Shown piece after piece: positions 1 to 6,801 of a DNA stretch of 11,900 nt; position 1 is the first letter of the stretch, and the number at the start of each line of letters is the position of its first letter. Where the stretch lies: the NCBI GenBank assembly GCA_002307095.1, contig DBTO01000062.1:1-11900 (forward strand). Direction: 5' to 3'. Position numbers and translations under genes: made by a program. This stretch comes from Sulfurospirillum sp. UBA1314 (lineage in GTDB: Bacteria > Campylobacterota > Campylobacteria > Campylobacterales > Sulfurospirillaceae). The notes under the pieces are model-generated. The model saw only the letters and a list, made by a program, of their open reading frames with translations. It ran no database searches and had not been told where the DNA came from.

Positions 1-323
1 GCTTCAAGATCACGGTAAGGTTCCATCGCTTCAAGCTCATGTTCCCGACACCCAATGACTTCAATAACCGCTTCAGCATCTAAAAAATGAACTTCATACA
101 CACGAATGACTTGTAAAAACTCACCCATACTACGAATATAACCGACTGATCCTTTTTTAATCATCACGTCGCCAATTTTGAGATACGGATAGGTGCCATC
201 GTTTTTGACATCTTCCAAAAGTTTGACTTTTTGACCGAGAAAAAACTTCGCTTTCACTTCGTCTTTACCTGAAAGTTTTGCCATCACGTTGTTGTGTAAA
301 ACAACTTCTTCACTAGCAGGCAC
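1..323 (-). CDS. nifZ: NifZ family protein, 3' end cut by the window edge
   Basis: This frame is open from a GTG at 323 to the left edge of the window, giving about 107 residues with no stop. NifZ proteins help mature the nitrogenase MoFe protein, in particular formation of the second P-cluster. The family signature is visible: NDGTYP, then KIGDVMIKKGSVGYIRSMG, then FLQVIRVYEVHFL and GCREHELEA, matching the SH3-like NifZ fold. The GTG start is chosen because AGGAGG (329-334) lies 5 nt upstream, an excellent ribosome binding site; a later in-frame ATG lacks one. The start lies inside the end of nifW with an 11-nt overlap, so the two are probably translationally coupled. It is the last visible gene of the nifX operon. 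The family call is firm; the C-terminal end is not seen. Confidence 0.85.
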   Translation of the reverse strand, partial: MPASEEVVLHNNVMAKLSGKDEVKAKFFLGQKVKLLEDVKNDGTYPYLKIGDVMIKKGSVGYIRSMGEFLQVIRVYEVHFLDAEAVIEVIGCREHELEAMEPYRDLE

Positions 324-642
324 AGTTTCCTCCTTCCGATGGAGTACCACATGATGCGCAGCCTTTTTTACCATCTTCAAGCATACCCCATACTTCAGCA
401 GCACTTGGGGAATGTCCATGTTTATAGTCCATATAAACGCGAATCAAAGCAAACTTTAAAAAATCCATTAAGTATTTTTCATTGCCATTAAAGTTTTCAA
501 ACCCTTTTTTAATGAGGGTTCCGTACTCTTTCATAATATGAAAACGCTTGACATCAACAATATGTTCATCAAACTCAACACCAAAAAAGATAAAAAAGTC
601 TTCTGCATCTTTTAATTTATAAAATTGATCTAGCGTTTTCAT
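313..642 (-). CDS. nifW: Nitrogenase-stabilizing/protective protein NifW
   Basis: A 109-residue protein of normal NifW length. NifW interacts with the MoFe protein and is linked to its maturation and to protection from oxygen. The family pattern is clear near the N terminus: AEDFFIFFGVEFDEHIVDV (residues 13-31) followed by KRFHIMKEYG, then a helical region (residues 50-75) and a conserved SPSAAEVWGML stretch. The start has AAGGA about 8 nt upstream. Unusual is a short C-terminal tail with four cysteines (C95, C98, C107, C109, as CxxC-x8-CxC), which could bind a metal or iron-sulfur cluster; I do not recall it as a general family trait. It overlaps nifZ by 11 nt and follows the flavodoxin gene after 55 bp, a gap that may hold a secondary promoter. 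Confidence 0.9.
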   Translation of the reverse strand: MKTLDQFYKLKDAEDFFIFFGVEFDEHIVDVKRFHIMKEYGTLIKKGFENFNGNEKYLMDFLKFALIRVYMDYKHGHSPSAAEVWGMLEDGKKGCASCGTPSEGGNCAC

Positions 643-665
643 TTTATGTCCTTTATCCTTAATAG

Positions 666-693
666 ATTATATGATACAAGGTTGTGTGTGCAA
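666..693 (-). promoter_or_regulatory. Possible internal sigma-70 promoter ahead of nifW
   Basis: On the minus strand a perfect TATAAT (666-671) is preceded, after a 16-nt spacer, by TTGCAC (688-693), a weak -35 match. Transcription would begin near 659 and give a short leader of about 17 nt before the nifW ATG. The same gap holds a small GGTTG/CAACC hairpin (680-695) that overlaps the -35. Such AT-rich hexamers arise easily by chance, so this is only a candidate for constitutive nifWZ expression. Confidence 0.3.
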
Positions 694-697
694 CCGA

Positions 698-1213
698 TTA
701 TATCTCGCTTTGTAACTGCTCAATCCAGCTCTCAATACGCTCACTGGTTTTCTCTTTTTCGTTGATGTTATCAATGGCTAAACCACAGAGTTTATCGCCT
801 GATTCTGCCAAAGAGGCTGTGTAGTTATAGCCATCTTTGTCCACAAAACCGATGACACTTGCACCCGCTTTGGTAAAAATTTGATTGAATTTACCAAGGG
901 CTGAACAAAAATGTTCCCCATGTGTTTTGCTATCACCTGCGCCAAAAAATGCAACTTTTTTACCGGCAAAGCTGATGTTTTCTGATGTAATTTCAAAGAG
1001 TGGGTCAACCCAACTAAAATGCACATCGCCTTGTCCCCATGTAGAGGTTCCTAGAAACAGGACATCGTAGTTGTCAAATTGCTCGACACTGTCAAAGTCA
1101 TCTTCCATCAAAATACAATCATCATCTTCGAGTTCATACGCCTCTTTTAAAGCCTCTGCTACCAATGTTGTATTGCCGCCCGCACTTGCGTAAAATATAC
1201 CAACCTTTGCCAT
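698..1213 (-). CDS. nifF: Long-chain flavodoxin, probable electron donor to nitrogenase
   Basis: A 171-residue flavodoxin. Flavodoxins carry FMN and pass single low-potential electrons; in a nif operon the natural partner is the nitrogenase Fe protein. The phosphate-binding loop is residues 9-16 (ASAGGNTT), the 50s loop is GTSTWGQGDV with W59, and the 90s loop is GAGDSKTHGEHF. The long-chain insertion follows, with the typical DGYNYTASLA and GLAIDN motifs and an ERIESWIEQL C-terminal helix. Two departures from the usual pattern are visible: the second conserved Thr of the TxTGNT loop is Gly (G12), and the flavin-stacking Tyr of the 90s loop aligns with H98. AGGA sits about 6 nt before the ATG. 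It follows the DUF269 gene by 12 bp. The flavodoxin call is firm; nifF rests on context, since a general-purpose fldA would look similar. Confidence 0.85.
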   Translation of the reverse strand: MAKVGIFYASAGGNTTLVAEALKEAYELEDDDCILMEDDFDSVEQFDNYDVLFLGTSTWGQGDVHFSWVDPLFEITSENISFAGKKVAFFGAGDSKTHGEHFCSALGKFNQIFTKAGASVIGFVDKDGYNYTASLAESGDKLCGLAIDNINEKEKTSERIESWIEQLQSEI

Positions 1214-1225
1214 GTTCTATCCTGA

Positions 1226-1657
1226 TTATTTTTTATACGTTTCGTAAATTTCGAGAGCATCTTTTAACATCTTGCCACCCTCTTTGATGAGATCATCATA
1301 GGTTCTAAAACTGTAACGATGAGCATCTTTAAAGAATTTGTTGGTGATAACAATCTTCTCTGCTAAAACCACCGCACGCCCAAAACCTTCGTGACTCATC
1401 TCCATAACCACAGAGCACATAATGCCAAGCTTGAGTTCAAACGCCAACGCAATTGATTGAAAAATCAGACGAATGTCTTTTATCTGCATCTCATCAATAT
1501 CCGCAATGATGGGAACGTTCTTAAGTTGCTCTTTGGTTTTAATGTATTTATCACTCAAGACCTCTTCATCGCTTTTTTTTGCCCATGTACCAAACTGATC
1601 AAGGGCTCTAATTTGCGAGATTAGGGTTTCGATGAACAACTTTTCAAGCTCATTCAT
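1226..1657 (-). CDS. NifX-associated nitrogen fixation protein (DUF269 family)
   Basis: A 143-residue, mostly helical protein of the DUF269 / NifX-associated family (PF03270), which almost always sits directly after nifX. Its biochemical role is not established as far as I know; guilt by association puts it in FeMo-cofactor handling or nitrogenase maturation. Recognisable segments are FIETLISQIRALDQFGTWAKKSDEE near the N terminus, the IADIDEMQIKDIRLIFQSI block, and the best conserved stretch MSHEGFGRAVVLAEKIV in the second half, followed by a lysine-rich C-terminal helix. GAGGA about 9 nt upstream of the ATG overlaps the nifX stop codon, and only 4 bp separate the two genes, so they are surely cotranscribed and probably translationally coupled. 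Confidence 0.88.
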   Translation of the reverse strand: MNELEKLFIETLISQIRALDQFGTWAKKSDEEVLSDKYIKTKEQLKNVPIIADIDEMQIKDIRLIFQSIALAFELKLGIMCSVVMEMSHEGFGRAVVLAEKIVITNKFFKDAHRYSFRTYDDLIKEGGKMLKDALEIYETYKK

Positions 1658-1661
1658 AGCG

Positions 1662-2018
1662 TTATCCTCTTGCTTCTAAGATTTTTTTGATAAACGGTGG
1701 AGGATTGGTTGCGATCATCGTTTGGAGTTTATTAAGCTCGGTTTCGATGTTAACAACCTCTTTGTATTTGATAGGAAAAATTCGACTATTGACAACTTTT
1801 GCCGCAGCGGCAGGTCCAATCTCGACACAGTACATAATGTCAACATGTTCATTCTGTAACAGCTCAACTCGACCTTCAGTTCGCTCTTCGCCTGTTGGAA
1901 CGACCCCTGAGAGTGCAAACCCCTCAGCATTCACATCATATACGGCAAATTGCTCTCCAGAGCCAAAATGGGCATCAATATTCTTGAGATCGTTTGTAAA
2001 AAATGCGACCTTGACCAT
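1662..2018 (-). CDS. nifX: FeMo-cofactor biosynthesis carrier protein NifX
   Basis: A 118-residue protein of the dinitrogenase iron-molybdenum cofactor family (NifX/NifB C-terminal/NafY fold, PF02579). NifX binds NifB-cofactor and FeMo-co precursors and passes them to and from NifEN. Family features are VKVAFFTNDLKNIDAHFGSGEQFAVYDV at the N terminus, an ERTEGRVELL segment and a CVEIGPAAAAKVVNSRIFP segment whose cysteine is well placed near the cofactor pocket. An upstream in-frame ATG at 2051 would add 11 residues, but it has no ribosome binding site and lies before the transcription start predicted from the sigma-54 element. The ATG at 2018 has AGGGAGGA (2026-2033) 7 nt ahead and gives the usual family N terminus, so I start there. 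It heads the operon nifX, DUF269 gene, flavodoxin, nifW, nifZ. Confidence 0.92.
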   Translation of the reverse strand: MVKVAFFTNDLKNIDAHFGSGEQFAVYDVNAEGFALSGVVPTGEERTEGRVELLQNEHVDIMYCVEIGPAAAAKVVNSRIFPIKYKEVVNIETELNKLQTMIATNPPPFIKKILEARG

Positions 2019-2025
2019 CTTTGTA

Positions 2026-2033
2026 TCCTCCCT
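2026..2033 (-). promoter_or_regulatory. Ribosome binding site that sets the nifX start
   Basis: AGGGAGGA on the minus strand, 7 nt before the ATG at 2018. It is one of the strongest Shine-Dalgarno matches in the window and lies inside the longer alternative frame that begins at 2051, which argues against that longer start. Confidence 0.8.
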
Positions 2034-2056
2034 ATCGTTAACGTTACTCATTCATT

Positions 2057-2073
2057 TACAAGAAGTGTTCCGT
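2057..2073 (-). promoter_or_regulatory. Sigma-54 promoter of the nifX operon
   Basis: Read on the minus strand this is ACGGAACACTTCTTGTA. GG at 2071-2070 and GT at 2059-2058 are separated by 10 nt, the fixed spacing of sigma-54 -24/-12 elements. The GGAAC...TTG form matches the type known from Campylobacter and Helicobacter; the -12 dinucleotide is GT rather than the preferred GC. Transcription would start near 2047, about 29 nt before the nifX ATG. An identical 17-mer precedes the Cache-CheW gene at 4694-4710. nif promoters are classically sigma-54/NifA dependent, but I found no clear TGT-N10-ACA NifA site upstream. Confidence 0.7.
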
Positions 2074-2089
2074 AGGAAAGATGGCGATT

Positions 2090-4594
2090 CTAAAGCGCGT
2101 TTTTCTCTACAATCAAGTAACGTTCGATCTTCAAAGGATCAAGAATCGAGAGCATTTCAGCCTTCTCTTGTCCCACATCCGATTTGACAATCGCTTTGGT
2201 AAGTGTATGGTGCCCCATCATCGCCTGAGAGGTTTCATCCACACAACGCTGTGGCACTTCAGGGCTGTCTTGCACCATATCGATCACCAAGCCAAAGGGT
2301 TTGTCTTCACTGCCTTTAAGCACAATAATGTGATGAAGCTCTTTGTTGTACGCACAATTATGGTGAAAGTATTTTGCGAGCGATGCTACGGGGATGGTTT
2401 TGTTATTCCACGTGATCATTCCCACATAAATTTCATCACAACCGATCACTTGGGTCACATCTTGCCCTTCCAGTGCGGCGTAAATGTATTGGCTCTCAAT
2501 GGCAAAGAGTGTGCCATTCATCCAAAAGGTTGAGAGCTCAACCGTCTTCTCAGACGCACCCACTTTGGGGTAGAGATACTGTTTTTTGCCATTTTTAACA
2601 ACGGGCTCAACACACGCATCTTTATTGGCAACCCGAATGCAGACAATGGCGGTGACGTCATTGCAGTAACCATCGCTGCATTTATACTCACGGTACCCCT
2701 GAGATTTTGCCTTGCCTACAATGTAATAATCGTCCTTAATAAGCACCATATTTTCAGATGTATCGCAGAAAACACATCGCTCACCCATAAGAATATCAGG
2801 GTTTGTGGAGGCAATCACATTATTGGTCTTTGTCTCGATAAAAAGTGCGAAAGAGCGCTCATCAGCACCAACAACATCTCTGAGCATCGCCTCAAACTGT
2901 GCCTCGGCATCAAACACAATGCCAATGCCACCTTGCGCCTCTTTCGCCCCTTCGATAAAGATAGGCGCACTGTAGATGTAGGTATGCTTTCCATCGTAAA
3001 GCTCTGTTTTCTCAAATGGACTCACCACATACTCTTTGGAACTTTTTAGTGCCAACGTTTGTGCGATGTAATGCGCACCGATGCGCTTGCCGATAAGATG
3101 GGCATATTTTTCTTGGCTCACTGCAATGACACAGCCTTGAGTGTCGAACAAAAAGAGATTGCTGTAAACGGTGTAAAGTGCATTAATGGCGCTTAGAACT
3201 TCCGTTATTTCATGCCCAAACTCTTTGCGAATCGTTGAAAAATCTCTGTATTTTGCGCTAAAGGCGTTGATAAACACAGGACTCAACGCCCACCATCTAC
3301 AGTCATTGGCACGTTCATACAAGTTGCGATCCATAATATCAATCGCCAGTTTCGCTTTAAACGCAGCCCCGTTGATAAACGAAGCAACAACCGTCCAGTT
3401 GAGATTGCCTATGGACTCTTCAAAAGTCTTTTTGGTTTGAGCCCCCGTGCGTGAAATTTCATTAAGAAGTGATTTAGAAAAGGAGTTATCCCCACTTTTT
3501 TGGTTGGCAATCTGCACATTACCATTCCAAATGGTCATATCAAGACGTCTTTGAATCGCTTCGGCTTTGGTGGGGATGCTCGTAAACTCCTCAGAAAAGA
3601 GTGAAGAGTGTTTGATGATCTTGATCTGCTCTTCGGTAAAAGGAACATGGGTTTGTTGTGCTCCAAACGCAAAGGCAAGCGGCATCAGTGCATGACCTTT
3701 CCATCCCAGCCCATAAAAACCTTGGTACCCTTTGGTGGCTTGTGTTTTCGCGACATATTCACCACCAGCAAACGGAACAATATCAAAGTGTTTTAAAGCT
3801 GTTTTTTGAGGAGCCCCTAGCGAATAATGAAAAGGGTCACTGCTGTAAATGGTGCGATCTTTTTCATCTAAAAGTAAAATGTCTGCCCATGCCTCACGTT
3901 CAATCAGGTTAGCGATAATCACCTGCATTTCATCTTGAAACTTAAAGACAAGGCAAAGGACAGCCAGTGGCGTACCATTTTCATCACAGACGCGAAAACT
4001 GTAAAGCAAACTCTCTTTATCACTGACAAGGGGGTAGATACCAAAACTCTCTACATACTCTTGGGAAGCGTGCATCGCCTCGTAGATAAAATCACCATCG
4101 ATCTTTTTGCCAATTTTTTCATCTTTAGTGGAAGCGATTAAGACACCTTGGAGATCAAATAACAAAACATCGCTGTAGACACTGTACTTTTCAATGTATT
4201 CATGAAAACGGTTTTGAAGCTGGGGCAGTGCATTTTTTTGCTCTTCATTACTTTGGCGTGCAAAATCACAGATGATCGTGTCCATCGCCAAAAAACCTAT
4301 GTCCGCCGTACGCTCAAAAAGGTTGCGGATTAAAATATCAATCGCCACTTGCGCTTTAGCCCCTAATTCAATGGAGAGTTTCTTGACCGTCTCTTCGCTG
4401 AGGCGTTGTAACAGCTGTTCTGAGAGATTGCTAAAGGCTTGTCTGGTTTCTGAGATGTCCATACCAATGTTACTCATCTGTCCCAAAAGCGAGAGCAAGT
4501 TCCATCGCTCGGAGAGTTGATCGAGTGATTTTTGGTAAGCAACAACTTCGGGGATGTAGGCATTGTAACGTGTGGTGTGATTTTGCTCAGACAT
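2090..4594 (-). CDS. Soluble tandem Cache-like sensor fused to a CheW domain
   Basis: An 834-residue protein with no signal peptide or clear membrane segment. Two related modules follow one another. Each begins with a helix of pattern AIDIxxRNLxERxxD (residues 84-98 and 417-431), continues with a Cache/PAS-like sensor containing a VLLFDLQGVLIAS or LFLFDTQGCVIAV strand pair (about 120-235 and 460-575), and ends with a GYQGFYGLGW or GYREYKCSDGY segment. Residues of about 680-834 resemble CheW, the adaptor that couples receptors to the CheA kinase. There is no MCP signalling hairpin. Six cysteines cluster at 607-661. The protein probably senses a cytoplasmic ligand or redox state and feeds it to a chemosensory array. 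The start at 4594 (weak AAGG 8 nt upstream) is preferred over an ATG at 4654 that has no ribosome binding site. A sigma-54 promoter identical to that of nifX lies upstream, and the gene ends 17 bp before the nifX promoter. The ligand is unknown. Confidence 0.75.
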   Translation of the reverse strand: MSEQNHTTRYNAYIPEVVAYQKSLDQLSERWNLLSLLGQMSNIGMDISETRQAFSNLSEQLLQRLSEETVKKLSIELGAKAQVAIDILIRNLFERTADIGFLAMDTIICDFARQSNEEQKNALPQLQNRFHEYIEKYSVYSDVLLFDLQGVLIASTKDEKIGKKIDGDFIYEAMHASQEYVESFGIYPLVSDKESLLYSFRVCDENGTPLAVLCLVFKFQDEMQVIIANLIEREAWADILLLDEKDRTIYSSDPFHYSLGAPQKTALKHFDIVPFAGGEYVAKTQATKGYQGFYGLGWKGHALMPLAFAFGAQQTHVPFTEEQIKIIKHSSLFSEEFTSIPTKAEAIQRRLDMTIWNGNVQIANQKSGDNSFSKSLLNEISRTGAQTKKTFEESIGNLNWTVVASFINGAAFKAKLAIDIMDRNLYERANDCRWWALSPVFINAFSAKYRDFSTIRKEFGHEITEVLSAINALYTVYSNLFLFDTQGCVIAVSQEKYAHLIGKRIGAHYIAQTLALKSSKEYVVSPFEKTELYDGKHTYIYSAPIFIEGAKEAQGGIGIVFDAEAQFEAMLRDVVGADERSFALFIETKTNNVIASTNPDILMGERCVFCDTSENMVLIKDDYYIVGKAKSQGYREYKCSDGYCNDVTAIVCIRVANKDACVEPVVKNGKKQYLYPKVGASEKTVELSTFWMNGTLFAIESQYIYAALEGQDVTQVIGCDEIYVGMITWNNKTIPVASLAKYFHHNCAYNKELHHIIVLKGSEDKPFGLVIDMVQDSPEVPQRCVDETSQAMMGHHTLTKAIVKSDVGQEKAEMLSILDPLKIERYLIVEKNAL

Positions 4595-4693
4595 AATGTT
4601 AACCTTTTCTATAATGATTAAGAGGCTTTGACGTGGTATACAAATGATCGTCATTCTAAAATGGACTCGAAAAAGGCACTTTTTTAAACATTA

Positions 4694-4710
4694 TACAAGA
4701 AGTGTTCCGT
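4694..4710 (-). promoter_or_regulatory. Sigma-54 promoter of the Cache-CheW gene
   Basis: This is an exact copy of the 17-mer at 2057-2073 (minus strand ACGGAACACTTCTTGTA), with GG at 4708-4707 and GT at 4696-4695. Transcription would begin near 4683, giving a leader of about 89 nt to the ATG at 4594, or 29 nt if translation began at 4654. The perfect match to the nifX promoter, while the bases on either side differ, suggests shared regulation rather than a recent duplication of a longer segment. Confidence 0.65.
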
Positions 4711-4818
4711 TGAGCTTTTTGGCTTCCTTCTGAGTATTTTAAACTCCATTGTATGCTACGATTGTTACAGATGAATTACATTAATGGAGATGACGATAGT
4801 CTGAGTTTCTGCAAAATA

Positions 4819-4858
4819 TTGCTTTACATGTAAGAATTTTTTATTACATGTAAAGCAA
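4819..4858. repeat. Perfect inverted repeat built from two TTACATGTAA palindromes
   Basis: TTGCTTTACATGTAA (4819-4833) and TTACATGTAAAGCAA (4844-4858) are perfect inverted copies with 15-bp arms and a 10-nt AT-rich centre. Each arm itself holds the palindrome TTACATGTAA (4824-4833, 4844-4853), spaced exactly 20 bp apart. It lies in the 274-bp region between the divergent Cache-CheW and mscS genes, about 30 bp upstream of the likely mscS -10 hexamer. That position suits an operator better than a terminator, because no gene ends here. Apart from this repeat, the sigma-54 element and the -10 hexamer, I see nothing else in 4595-4928. Confidence 0.85.
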
Positions 4859-4886
4859 CGACACTGCTTCTTAAACCCATTGAGGG

Positions 4887-4892
4887 TATAAT
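4887..4892 (+). promoter_or_regulatory. Likely -10 hexamer of the mscS promoter
   Basis: A perfect TATAAT lies 36 bp before the mscS ATG, giving an expected start near 4899 and a leader of about 30 nt. No good -35 hexamer is visible at 16-18 bp, which is common for housekeeping promoters in Campylobacterota, where an AT-rich upstream region replaces it. Confidence 0.55.
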
Positions 4893-4928
4893 ATCTTTTA
4901 TTTTATTACCTCATTTTGGAGTCAATTT

Positions 4929-6788
4929 ATGGCGTTAAACCCCTTTAAATCGTTGATGGTTCTGGCGTTTTTACTTTCAATCTTTGCTTGTGCCGACGAT
5001 CAAAACAGCTCTTTAGTCAATGCGGACAAAGCAGTCTATGTTAATCTTCTCAAAACCATCAAAGACTCACCTCAAACGAACGATGAATTTGCTTTACAAA
5101 AAGTGCTGCTTGAAAAGCTGATCAACACACAACCTTCAACCATCACGCAAATGCCTATCAACACACCTGCGAACATTGACGAGTACAGCAATCTTTTTAA
5201 TCGCTATAACGATGATTCGCTTAAAAAAATCGCTCTTGATAAAAAAATCAACTCAATTGCATTGAAAATCAAAACACTCGAAAAAGAGATTAAAAGTTTA
5301 GATGTGAACAGCACGTCTATTCGCACCCTTCAACTTCAAAATGCGCTCTATACAAAATCACTGCAAGAGTTTAAAGATCAAAGTGAAGCGTTAGCACAAG
5401 AGATGCTCTCCATTGAAAAAATATTAATCGAATCGTTGAAAGACATTACCTTTGATCCTGAAAATCAGGTCAAAAAAACAGCCACGAATCGCGAAGAGGC
5501 TTTAAAATTGCGCACAACGCTCGATAATTTTTTAGTAAAGAAAGAGCGTTTTGAACTTTTAGGAGACAACCGCGATCGAGGGGTTTCTGCTACGGCGATC
5601 AGTGCTAAAGAAGATGCCTACACCAAAGCATTGAGAGAGACGATTGGCTCACTGTTTTTAGAGTTTTCCAATGCATTAAAATCTAAAAATGAAAAGGCAT
5701 TTGCTTTGGAAAAAAGCATCCTTGATGAAGTCGCACTCTTAGATAAAACAGATGTGATTAACGAATCGATGGCGTCACTTTTGCATGCGATGGAGAAAAA
5801 GTATTTTGGTACGCTCGATACCATCGCAGGTTCCACAACCCAAGAGTTCAAAAATATTTTAAAATCAACATGGAACATACTCAGTGAGCCTATTTTTACC
5901 GTCAATGGCACACCGATCACCGCTTTTAAACTCATCTTGGCTTTCTTCATCTTTATCATCGGCGGTTTTGGGGGTGGATTTTATAAAACCAGCATTAAAA
6001 AAATTGCGAACAATAGCAAATCGATCAACTTGGCAACCCGTACGATTTTAGCCAACATTGGATATTACGTCATTCTTTTAACCGCTTTTTTTATCGCCTT
6101 AAACGTCTTAGGCATCGACCTCTCTTCGATCGCACTTGTAGCAGGTGCGCTTTCTGTGGGCATCGGTTTTGGTCTGCAAAACATTGTCTCCAATCTTGTC
6201 TCCGGCATCATTTTGATGTTTGAGCGCAGCATAAAAATTGGTGATTTTGTGGAACTCTCAGGAACGGTGCATGGGCACATCACCGATATTCGCATGCGTT
6301 CTACCACCCTTAATACCAACGGAAACATCGATGTCATCGTTCCCAACCGCAACTTTATCGAAAGCAATGTGATCAACTGGACGATGCACGATAAAGTCAA
6401 ACGGTTCGATATTCCCTTCGGCGTTGCGTATGGCACGAAACCTGAGCACGTCATTGCGATCATTATCGAAGCCATTGTCAACAGTGGGTATGCCGATATT
6501 ATCGAATCACACGATAAAAAAACCAATGTCCTTATGTCGGGTATGGGAAGCAGTAGTGTTGATTTTATCCTGCAAGTGTGGATCCACGGTGAAGAAATTT
6601 TGGCACCGAGTAAAACCATGTCCAGATTTTTGATTATTATCTACAACACGCTCAATGCGCATGGCATCGAAATTCCTTTTCAGCAACACGATGTGCATAT
6701 TAAAAGTATTGATAAAGAGAGTTGCTTGACGCTCTCTGAGCCTCAACCCCAAAACGTTGAAAAGAGCGCAGAAACTTCACAAATCTAA
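4929..6788 (+). CDS. MscS-family mechanosensitive ion channel with long periplasmic domain
   Basis: A 619-residue inner-membrane channel of the MscS superfamily, which opens under membrane tension to release solutes on hypo-osmotic shock. Residues 1-20 form a hydrophobic export signal ending IFA-C21, a loose lipobox. Residues 22-320 are hydrophilic, charged and helical, with coiled-coil character around 95-165, and should be periplasmic. Three membrane segments follow: about 331-350, 372-394 and the pore-lining helix 398-430, rich in Gly and Ala (VAGALSVGIGFGLQNIVSNL). The MscS beta domain is next (KIGDFVELSGTVHGHITDI, then NGNIDVIVPNRNFIESNVINW), and then the alpha/beta C-terminal domain. 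GGAG lies 7 nt before the ATG. It is the only plus-strand gene and separates the two nif blocks. Overall shape resembles the larger MscS/KefA-type channels; the exact subfamily is unresolved. Confidence 0.88.
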   Translation: MALNPFKSLMVLAFLLSIFACADDQNSSLVNADKAVYVNLLKTIKDSPQTNDEFALQKVLLEKLINTQPSTITQMPINTPANIDEYSNLFNRYNDDSLKKIALDKKINSIALKIKTLEKEIKSLDVNSTSIRTLQLQNALYTKSLQEFKDQSEALAQEMLSIEKILIESLKDITFDPENQVKKTATNREEALKLRTTLDNFLVKKERFELLGDNRDRGVSATAISAKEDAYTKALRETIGSLFLEFSNALKSKNEKAFALEKSILDEVALLDKTDVINESMASLLHAMEKKYFGTLDTIAGSTTQEFKNILKSTWNILSEPIFTVNGTPITAFKLILAFFIFIIGGFGGGFYKTSIKKIANNSKSINLATRTILANIGYYVILLTAFFIALNVLGIDLSSIALVAGALSVGIGFGLQNIVSNLVSGIILMFERSIKIGDFVELSGTVHGHITDIRMRSTTLNTNGNIDVIVPNRNFIESNVINWTMHDKVKRFDIPFGVAYGTKPEHVIAIIIEAIVNSGYADIIESHDKKTNVLMSGMGSSSVDFILQVWIHGEEILAPSKTMSRFLIIIYNTLNAHGIEIPFQQHDVHIKSIDKESCLTLSEPQPQNVEKSAETSQI

Positions 6789-6801
6789 AGCCTAAAAAGC
6801 G

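Noticed and set aside
680..695. GGTTG-TGTGTG-CAACC hairpin between the flavodoxin gene and nifW as a terminator
   Set aside because: The stem is only 5 bp and no T run follows on the minus strand; the operon probably continues through it.
1687..2533. Plus-strand open frames of 166 and 150 codons across nifX and the 3' end of the Cache-CheW gene
   Set aside because: They are antisense to clearly recognised proteins, show Ser-rich or His/Phe-rich composition typical of shadow frames, and would read through the nifX promoter.
4751..4780. TGT/ACA repeats upstream of the Cache-CheW promoter as NifA binding sites
   Set aside because: The spacings between TGT and ACA are 12 or 14 nt and not the required 10, so they do not fit a NifA upstream activator sequence.
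6065..6619. A 184-codon minus-strand open frame inside mscS
   Set aside because: It is opposite the conserved MscS channel and beta domains; the translation has no domain and no ribosome binding site.
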